From Hypsibius dujardini (lineage: Eukaryota; Tardigrada; Eutardigrada; Parachela; Hypsibiidae), in assembly GCA_001579985.1 (NCBI GenBank), contig LRSR01008753.1, forward strand, positions 1-32,080: a DNA stretch of 32,080 nucleotides, given 5' to 3'. The notes below the pieces were generated by a model, which ran no database searches, was not told the DNA's origin, and saw only the letters and a program-made list of their open reading frames with translations. The translations under genes were made by a program, and so were the position numbers. How positions within the stretch are numbered: the first letter of the stretch is position 1; each line of letters starts with the position of its first letter. This document shows positions 24,612 to 32,080 of the stretch, piece by piece.

Positions 24612-27600
24612 TTAGACTTTGAATTTGGCCTTCTGCCGCTGCAGCGCCTTATGCTCACCCTCCTGCGAGTACAGCCCGGTGAAGATCTCTCGGACCTTCC
24701 GCTGCCTGGTGGCGTCCTTCTTGACTTGTTCGTCCAATTGGACGCGTGCGATAAACTGATTGTCGCGACGCAGTTCTCGCTTGGCTCCCTTGACGGCGCG
24801 TTTTTTGTCGTAAGCCAGGCGCTTGTTGGTGGTCATTTTGGAGGCCTTTGATCGGTCGAATCTGCACAAGAGAATAGAAAAATCCTGCTTCAGACATGGT
24901 CTTACACCAACGGAATAGTCAGTCAGACAAGCAGCAACAAGACAGACATGAAAAAAACCAATGTTTATAACGAAGAGTCAGACAACCGTTTGCTTTCAGA
25001 CATGAAAGTAGTCTCTTGGATGACCACTTCCCAGTCCCGCACGAGACAGACTTGTACAAAAATCTAACACCTGTAAGCGAGACATGAAAGTCTAGTTCAT
25101 TAACGTGACAGACAGACTTGTACACAACCTAATGTTAGTCAGTAATGCACGTTCAACCATATTCTTTCAGACATGTCAGCACAGTCACTCAGACAACCCC
25201 TTCGCAGTCCTCAACGAGACACACGAGCTGTACTTAAGGTCCCGGCACCCAAATACTTTCAGACAGAAATGGTTAGAGAGACAGCCAAACTCCACTGATC
25301 AGCGAAACGTGCAAAAGGCTAATGTCTGCAAGAGGGAGGCAAGCTCTAACAGTCCCCGGGACTTTTTAAGGGATCTCATTCGGTGAAAAAAACCAGTCAG
25401 TGCTCCATCAGAAATAATGAAACGACACAGAACAAATAGACAGTAGTATTATTAGACAGTCAGACAATTACGAAACTCGCGAGACAGGCAAACAAGAAAC
25501 AGACATTCAAACAGGCATCAGTCTCAAATTGAGACATTCAGACAGGAAACAGGCATTCAGACAGACATCGGTATCAAATTGAAACTTTCAGACAGGAAAC
25601 AGACCACGGGAGTGGAGGTACTCACTTGTCGTCAATCCTCGGCTCCAGCAGCTCCAGAGCAGCCGGCTTCTTTTTCTGAAACGTGGCAAACGGCCGTGCT
25701 TGTCGATTCGCAGCCAGCAGTTCGCCGAATTTCGCCACGCCCGCGGCCACAGTCTCCGGGAAGGGATGTCCCCGAGCCGGGAGGAAGACCTTCTCGAACC
25801 CGTTGAAAATCTCCATATACGCCGGCAACCCGGAATAAACCACAACCAGCTTCTCCAGCAGACCGAGCGTTAGTGCAATCGCTTTGACGCTGTCGGTCGG
25901 TTGAACCATTTTAGCGGCGTCCTCACCGGCAGAAAAGTCAATGACATCCCGAATGGAAAATCTGCCCTCCGCCAGCGGAGTGGCACCGTGCTGTCGCACC
26001 TGTGACGTCGCCACTCGCTGGAGGAATTCCACCAGCTCGGGGAAGTACTTCTTCGACGCCTGCACGCTCTCCGTGGCGAGAGTGGCGACGAACAGACCTG
26101 TCAACAGCGACTTCCGATTCGTCACCGCCGCGTTGGACAAAATCTTCCCCAGCAGCAGATTCAACGCCGCCGTGATGGGATGAGTGGCATTCGAGGCTGG
26201 ATAACACAGTGCGACAAATTTGAGGAAGAAAACAGCAGAAGAAACCAGCGTGTAGCTGACTTTCCGGCAGACGATGCCTGAGAGCGCCTGCAACCGGCTC
26301 CGGATGAATTCCACTCCCGCATCCGCGGAGATTCGAATCAGCTCCACCAACGAGGGGGTCAAGAGCTTCCACAACTCCAACGCCTCGAGCGGGCGCTCGT
26401 CGCACCGCGTCAGCGCAAAGTCAAAAAGGAATCCGGTGAATTTTGTCAGCTTCGCGCGGTTTTCTTCCGCAAGGCTGATGTGATGGTACTGCATGATGCG
26501 CTGGACGATCGTGGCGCTTTCTTCCGGTGTACGGTTAGCCAACAGAGCCTCAAGCTCTTTTCGCTTGGCGGGAATAGCGATTACAAAGGGGATGGCAGTG
26601 GAGGAAGACTTATCGTCGGGGACGCTTTCACGGACATCTTCCTCTTCTTCCACTTCGATGTCGCTCAGTTGGACCTCTTCCTCGTCGCCACTGTCCGGCT
26701 CGGATTCCTCACCCGATTCGGGGTCGAGCATCTCGATGCCGGCTTCCGCGACCGCCGGCTTCAGCCGCTGCCGTTCCGCCTTGTCCAACTCCTCCTTGGC
26801 GTCCTTGGCCAGTTCCGAGTCGCTCTTGAGCTTATTCGACGCCTTGGCTTTCGAGTCGAACTGCAGCATCCGCACGAGTGAGTCGTACGACTCCGCCGGC
26901 GGCTCCGGAGCGGCCTGCCCGAACGCCGAGAAGATGTTCCGGCGGATATCAACGTCGCTCCATTTCTCGTCCAACGCTTTAGTCATGTCACGGATCTCAT
27001 CCAGTTCCGACTGTTTGGCGTACTTTTTCTCCTTCGACTCGGCGATAATGTCGTCAATGAGGAGGTTCCGGTCGGCTTTCACCTGTTTCGGGTGCTGGGC
27101 CTCCGCGGCGCCTGTAGAAGAGAAGCAGTAGATAAACATCGGGGACAAACGCCAAATCAATCGGTTAATCAATCAATCGACCAACCGATCAATCAATCAA
27201 TCGGACAATCAATCGATCAATCAATCAATCAATCGACCGATCAATTGGAATCCATCAGTGAACTGCACTGTTAGTGAACAATGGACCTGGTCGAGCAAAA
27301 CCTCTCACCAGAACGAGGTTCACACAATACTTTTCCTGATCTTTAATCATACCAGACTTGATTTTAGCAAGACCGGCACAAGTGAGACAGGATAAGCAAG
27401 AAAACGGACGAGTCCGGTATCTTCCCGTTCCCGGTTATTTTTCGTATCAAAATTCCGCAAACAGACTTTACAAAATAATCCCCATAAAATGCATTTTTGA
27501 AGTCACACTGGGAATTAAAATACTTTAAAAAATAACTTGGAAACGATTTCGTGGTCGACGTGTGAACATTTATTTCGTTTTCATTCATTTACCGTCAATC

Positions 27601-28801
27601 AATCAATTCATCAATCAACCGCATATTGGATTATTACGGAAAAGTAATTTAAAAATAATATAATTACAAATAGTTGTCTTGTGTCAAATTGACACAATTT
27701 TCGACATCATGAATCAAAGTTCGATTAACGCAATCTCATTTTACCTCCGTTCTCCGGTCGAACCGCTTTCGTCAAGAGACCTCCACCGAAATGGTGCTCC
27801 GACACAAACTTCTCCCCCAAAATATCGTCTTCTTCCCCTGTGGCACCGTCCCGTCCGTCCTCTTCCTCCTCATCACCGTCGTCCTCAGCACGCTCCACCT
27901 CCGCCAAGGATTGGCCGAAGTTGAGCTCTTCGTCATCCGGATCGCCGCTGTCGTTGAGGTTGAAGAGGCCGCGTTTGGTCTTAGCGCTCTGCTTCCGCTC
28001 ATACATCACCCGCTCCATCATCTTATCCTCGATGGTCATGGTGGCGTCACGTTCGCCGAGCCGCCGATCCACCAGTTTGTTACTTTTAGTGCGGGTTTTG
28101 TACTCGGCAAAGAGAGTTTTCTTCCGGTTGGTCTGGGCGGTGTTCCTGAGGAGGAGACGAAAATAGCAGGAAATTAATTAATCACCACAGAAATAAACCA
28201 CACAACACTGGTTCTAATTTGTAATTCGTATAACTGATGAATATGTGCAGATGATTTAATTCCTTCAAACGTAATCGTAGCACACGGCAAAACAAAACAA
28301 AAACCAGCCCCTCAATCAATCAATCAACCTAACGTTTCCTACTTGACCGTTAAACTAGCCCGCGGTTAGTCAATCAACCAATCAAGGGTGACTTTCACCA
28401 CTCAATCACTCGACCAATTATCTATTGCACACGGCATAAACAAATGCCGGACGACTCTGCGGCCTTAGACTTTACTGCTAGCTTTACGCTCGTCACAAAT
28501 AAAAGGGGAAAATCGGAATAAACGAGATTAAAGGGAATAATTAGGGTAATTACCTGGAGACACTCCGGAGTCCTTGCGTCTCAATCAACACCGTCTGCTT
28601 CTGCTTCCCACCGGGTTTGGCTTTCTTCTGAAACTTCCCCAGGACCGCACCGTCGAAGACCTGCTTGGTGTTCCGGCCGGCGACCACGTGTTTCGCCTTC
28701 GTGAGGAACAATTCAAAGGGGTTCTTGCGGACATCGCGGTTTGTCGTCGCGGGTCGCCGTGAAAGTTTATCCGATAAGCTGCGCTTCCCTGGCGGCTTCA
28801 T
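24612..28801 (-). CDS. NOP14: NOP14, nucleolar small-subunit processome protein
   Basis: Four exons: 28801-28554, 28145-27745, 27111-25626, 24861-24612, giving 794 aa (human about 857). NOP14 is a nucleolar scaffold needed for early pre-rRNA cleavage and 40S assembly. Matches: N-terminal NPFELF and a basic region; TNRKKTLFAEYKTRTKSN; DKMMERVMYERKQ; RGLFNLND, LNFGQSLAEVE and FGGG, as in the conserved N-terminal block; LLIDDIIAESK; YDSLVRMLQFDSKAKASNKLKSD; acidic tracts (SGEESEPDSGDEEEVQ); a long helical-repeat domain in the 1.5 kb exon; and C-terminal KRELRRDNQFIARVQ ... QRKVREIF ... QEGEHKALQRQKAKF. Spacing and order match the family throughout. No AATAAA follows the stop, so its 3' UTR probably overlaps that of TMEM41A. 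Confidence 0.95.
24862..25625 (-). other. NOP14 intron 3, degenerate CAGACA-rich sequence
   Basis: 764 bp. It contains scattered degenerate units (AGACATGAAA at about 24943, 25000 and 25081; GAGACAGACTTGTACA at 25041 and a related GTGACAGACAGACTTGTACA at 25105; CAGACAGGAAACAG at 25550 and 25589). These look like an old, decayed version of the satellite families. No gene is seen. Confidence 0.6.
27145..27245 (-). repeat. ATCA array in NOP14 intron 2
   Basis: ATCA/ATCG repeats on the plus strand (TGAT on the transcript), beginning about 30 nt upstream of the 3' splice site at 27112. The rest of the intron (27250-27744) is A+T-rich unique sequence with a short ATCA run at 27595-27615. Confidence 0.9.
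28146..28553 (-). other. NOP14 intron 1
   Basis: 408 bp. Only short ATCA runs (28313-28327, 28368-28384); otherwise unique sequence, with no gene or element seen. Confidence 0.5.
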
Positions 28802-29029
28802 ATCCGGACGCTGTCCGAGGAGATTTCGTCAACTAAAATTTAAATGTGGCGGAGCAGGAGATTGGTAGAGACGATTTATAACAATGGAAGAAATCAAACG
28901 ATGAAAAATGGAAGTGAGTCAATCAATCAATCAATCAATCGATCAATCCAAAGAAAATGTAGACTGTATATTATTCTCTTTGCAGTCAATCAAGCAATTA
29001 GGGGAGTAACATTAACAACACTATGATAG

Positions 29030-29190
29030 AGTTCCAGAATAAAATCAGGGAACGCCAGAAAAGAATTTAGGAACGGCAAGAATAAAATGAGTGAACGCTA
29101 AAATAGAATTGTTGAGCGCTGATATAGAATAAGGGAACGCGTGAACAGAATGTAGGAGCGCCAGAATAGAATGCGAGAGCGCTAGAATAA
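29030..29190. repeat. Degenerate minisatellite of about 22-23 bp, seven units
   Basis: Units follow GAACGC(C)AGAATAGAATG(A)G with substitutions, for example GAACGCCAGAAAAGAATTTAG, then AGCGCCAGAATAGAATGCGAG. It lies upstream of GMPPA. Confidence 0.75.
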
Positions 29191-29233
29191 CCAGTAAAGC
29201 AAACTCTTGATTGGCTGATTGTTTCTAGAACAA

Positions 29234-29350
29234 ACGTAGCAAAAACCTTGCGCCAGCCGAGTTAAGCTATTACACTCGTTCGTCGCTGGCTGTTGTAAAC
29301 AACCCCGAGTTAAAGTGCTTAATTCGGTTAGCGCGGGGTTTTTGCTACGT
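29234..29350. mobile_element. 117-bp hairpin MITE upstream of GMPPA
   Basis: Two 45-bp inverted arms start ACGTAGCAAAAACC and contain GAGTTAAGC / GAATTAAGC, with about 80% identity by eye, around a loop of about 27 bp. No target duplication was assigned. Confidence 0.75.
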
Positions 29351-29573
29351 GTGTATGTTATGAACCAACAGCTGATTTAAGAGAATTTTATTGCGTGGCA
29401 TTTCATAATTGTCAGTCAATAAATTTCTTTTTGTGAGAGGTCAGTCAAGTTTTCTGAATTTGATTTACTCCAATCGACAATAATCTTAGGAGCTCTGAGA
29501 TCTGTAGTTTAATTCGTCCCCGTTTGTTTGGTTTGATTGCTTTTAAATTCGGAGACGAATAAATTCCATAAAA

Positions 29574-31953
29574 ATGCTGGTGAAAGCTGTCATTTTGGTT
29601 GGAGGCCCGGAGAAAGGTTCGTACCGTTGGCTGAATTAATTATTTTTGGAGTCAAATTGGAGTCATACGTTAAGTTTAAAAAAAACAACTTTTTTTCCAT
29701 CACAGGAACGCGATTTCGTCCGTTGTCACTGGACACTCCGAAACCGCTCTTCCCCGTTGGAGGAGTGAGTTGTCGTCGAGATGTTCTTGAGGCTTTTTGT
29801 TCGGCATCACTTATACTGTCGGTTTTGTGCGATAGGTGCCGATGATTCAACACCATATCGAGGCTTGCTGCAAGGTGAGTTGATCGAAGTTTCGTCACGT
29901 ATCCGTTTGATTGATTGGTTGATTGTATCATGTTGTTCATTTTGCAATCACACCCTTGTGTAATTGATTGATTGATTGATTGTACCATGTTGTTTACTTT
30001 ACAGTCCCACCATTATGTGATTGATTGATCGATTGGTTGATTGTACCGTGTTGTTTATTTCACAGTCACACCCTTGTCTGATTGATCGATTGATTGATTG
30101 ATTGTACCATGTTGTTTACTTTACAGTCCCACCATTGTGTGATTGATTGATCGATTGGTTGATTGTACCGTGTTGTTTATTTTACAGTCACACCCGTGTC
30201 TGATTGATTGATTGATTGACTAGGCTGGGCTGTTCTTGCATTTTCCGCTTGAATTAAATTATATCTTTTTTATATAATTGTTTTTAAATAATTATTTGTT
30301 GAAATAAATGAAGTGAATTGATGAAATTTCGTGGTTTTTGCAGATACCCGAGCTGAAGGAAATTCTTCTAGTGGGATACTTCCAACCGAACGAGCACTGG
30401 GCGCAGTTCGTCACCACGCAGGCCAAACTCAACAACGTGGTGATCCGGTAAGTTTGAGTGAGGCACGAGAAATATGTCTGCGACCCGAAAATATCCGGAA
30501 GACATTTGGTTGTTGCGGTGAAACGCCGAAAGCGATTTTCTTGCACGAGAATGTGTTTTTTCTCTTTTCTTTTTTTTCTATTGAGATATCTTCAAGAATT
30601 TGCCGCCCTCGGCACGGCGGGCTGCATCTACCACTTCCGCGACCAGATCCTCAACGGCAGCCCGGAAAGCATCGTGCTCATGAACGGTGACGTCTGCGCG
30701 GACTTCCAACTAGACGCGATGCTGGCCTTCCATCGCCAGCAGGATCGGCCAGTCCTCACGCTGATGGGCACAGAAGCGGTTCACTCCCAGTCCGTCCACT
30801 TTGGCTGTATTGTGGAAAACAAACTGACCCATCAGGTGAAGCACTACGTCGAGAAGCCGGAAAGCTACGTGAGCAGTCTCATCAACTGCGGGGTGTACAT
30901 TCTGTCGCCGGAAATCTTCAACATAATTGCCACCACAATCAAGGCAAAGACGATGGACGACCTCTCGGAAGACTTTTCCACGTAAATGACAAGTTTCATG
31001 TCTGTCTGTCAGCCTGTCTGTCTCTCTGTCTGTTTGTCTGTCTGTCTATCTGTCAACATGACTGTCTGTCTGTCAACCTGTCTGTCTGTCTGTCTGTTTG
31101 TCTCTCTGTCAGCTTGTCTGTCTGTCTGTTTGTCTGTCAGCCTGTCTGTCTGTCTGTCTATCTGTCTGCCTGTCTATCTGTCTTTCTGTCTGTCTGTCAA
31201 CCTGTTTGTTTGTCTGTCTGTCTGTTTGTCTGTCTGCCTTTTTGTGTGCAGACGATTTTCGTTATTTTTAGGTTATCTAACAGCAGTAGTCGCCGCGTCA
31301 GCCGGCAGCGTAGTCTCAGCGGCGCATCCGTATCGGAGACGTTATCGCTGGAGAATGACCTCATCACCCGATTGGCGGTGACTGGTGGAGCTTATGTCTA
31401 CTACACACAGGGCTGGTGGAGTCAAATAAAAACGGCCGGGTAAATGAATTGGTTTGTTGGACCGACGGGACATTTCGGTGAGGTTTCCTTGGGTTTTCAG
31501 CGCCGCGATTTACGCAAATCGACATTGTCTGAAACTCTACCACAACGCCCATCCGAGTTGGCTGGCGCAGTCGGAGAAGGGCAAGGCCGGGCCGCAGATT
31601 ATCGGCGACGTCTTCATCCATGAGTCCGCCAAAATTCATCCCTCCGCAGTGGTAAGCGTGTTCAGCTGGATCAGCTGCTCTCTGTACTAAAGCAGCGTTG
31701 ATGACGATTATTGCTTGGCAGATTGGGCCGAATGTCAGTATCTTATCGCACGTGGAGATCGGCGCCGGAACTCGCATCCGGGACAGTATCATTCTAAATG
31801 ACGTTGTAATTGACGTAAGTTTTATTATTGCGGTTCCCTTTTTGCCGTGTGGTGTGGTAAGTTTATGCTCTTCTTTCTGGCAGGAAAATTGTTGTATACT
31901 TAACTCCATTCTCGGCTGGGGCAGTCGCATCGGCAGTTGGTCCAGAATCGAAG
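29574..31953 (+). CDS. GMPPA: GMPPA, GDP-mannose pyrophosphorylase A subunit (3' end outside window)
   Basis: Nine exons: 29574-29616, 29706-29764, 29836-29874 (39 bp), 30344-30447, 30586-30981, 31272-31439, 31501-31651, 31722-31814, 31884-31953; the last donor (GAA G|gtaatg) points to further exons beyond 32080. GMPPA is the catalytically weak partner that regulates the GMPPB enzyme making GDP-mannose in the cytosol. The N-terminal nucleotidyltransferase signature is [18 protein letters not shown] then TPKPLFPV, with the GPEKG variant typical of the A subunit. Next come [60 protein letters not shown], and a left-handed beta-helix start ([20 protein letters not shown]). For exon 6 the nearer acceptor (tgtgcag at about 31251) gives the wrong frame; the tttttag acceptor at 31270-31271 is correct. 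Confidence 0.94.
29905..30222 (+). repeat. 61-bp minisatellite with alternating A/B units, GMPPA intron 3
   Basis: The TGTACC landmark is at 29981, 30042, 30103 and 30164 (period 61), with a diverged copy at 29924. Units alternate between an A type (ACCATG...TTTACTTTACAGTCCCACC) and a B type (ACCGTG...TTTATTT(C/T)ACAGTCACACCC), so the higher-order unit is 122 bp. GATT runs join the units. Confidence 0.92.
30997..31245 (+). repeat. (CTGT)n array in GMPPA intron 5
   Basis: CTGT with GTCAACCTGT variants on the transcript strand, starting about 15-19 nt after the donor at 30982. Confidence 0.95.
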
Positions 31954-31980
31954 GTAATGTAGAGTAGCGGAGACCTTTTT

Positions 31981-31981
31981 G

Positions 31982-32022
<41 letters not shown>

Positions 32023-32080
32023 GCCTGTCTGTCTGCCTGTCTGTTTACATGCCTGTCTGTCTGTCTGTGATGTCTATCTG
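31981..32080 (+). repeat. (CTGT)n array in GMPPA intron 9
   Basis: CTGT on the transcript strand about 27 nt after the donor at 31954, running off the window. Confidence 0.95.

Larger units (their letters stand above)
28802..29573. promoter_or_regulatory. Head-to-head region of NOP14 and GMPPA
   Basis: 772 bp between divergent start codons. It contains a short ATCA run (28917-28947), a degenerate minisatellite (29030-29190) and a hairpin element (29234-29350). The promoters must lie here, but no core motif is clear. Confidence 0.5.

Noticed and set aside
29234-29350. tRNA gene suspected from the compact stem-loop
   Set aside because: No cloverleaf with A and B box sequences; the structure is a simple inverted repeat with long arms.
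31251-31271. Nearest acceptor (tgtgcag) for GMPPA exon 6
   Set aside because: It gives the wrong frame; the next AG (31270-31271) restores the conserved [11 protein letters not shown]...WWSQIKTAG segment.

Overview
This is animal nuclear DNA, not bacterial or viral. Conserved eukaryotic proteins are split by GT-AG introns, poly(A) signals follow some stops, and introns are filled with tetranucleotide satellites and short inverted-repeat transposons. The gene set (ALG9, TMEM19, TMEM41A, NOP14, GMPPA) plus introns from 71 bp to several kb suggests an invertebrate bilaterian; I cannot name the phylum.

Seven genes alternate strictly in strand. (1) 313-1436 +, the last two exons of an unrecognised gene. 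(2) 1890-5276 -, ALG9, 5 exons, 638 aa. (3) 5608-7662 +, TMEM19, 5 exons, including one GC-AG intron. (4) 8461-21192 -, an unrecognised 9-exon nuclear-looking protein of about 582 aa, with non-coding 5' exons reaching about 22.25 kb. (5) 23114-24548 +, TMEM41A, 5 exons, 256 aa. (6) 24612-28801 -, NOP14, 4 exons, 794 aa. (7) 29574-31953 +, GMPPA, first 9 exons, running off the window. This gives three head-to-head promoter pairs (ALG9/TMEM19, unknown/TMEM41A, NOP14/GMPPA) and three tail-to-tail pairs. Exon phases were checked by counting; all internal joins close in frame.

Non-coding DNA is dominated by (CTGT)n and (TGAT)n families. In simple intronic arrays the CTGT and TGAT strands are almost always the transcript strand, and CTGT arrays often start 15-90 nt after a 5' splice site. 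The unknown gene carries most of the mobile DNA. One 2.5 kb intron (9735-12225) is almost entirely back-to-back and nested non-autonomous elements: a 0.86 kb foldback, two copies of a 0.15 kb TA-target MITE, a 0.73 kb element with related ends, and a 0.81 kb element. Its 5.2 kb intron (13081-18288) holds a TIR element interrupted by a TAA-target MITE, a long CTGT/CAGA hairpin field and a 0.79 kb TIR element. Its first coding-region intron has a hAT-like element with an 8-bp target duplication.

There is no operon. ALG9 (lumenal mannosylation of dolichol-linked oligosaccharide) and GMPPA (regulation of GDP-mannose supply) are pathway neighbours. TMEM19 and TMEM41A are multi-pass membrane proteins, and NOP14 is a ribosome biogenesis factor.
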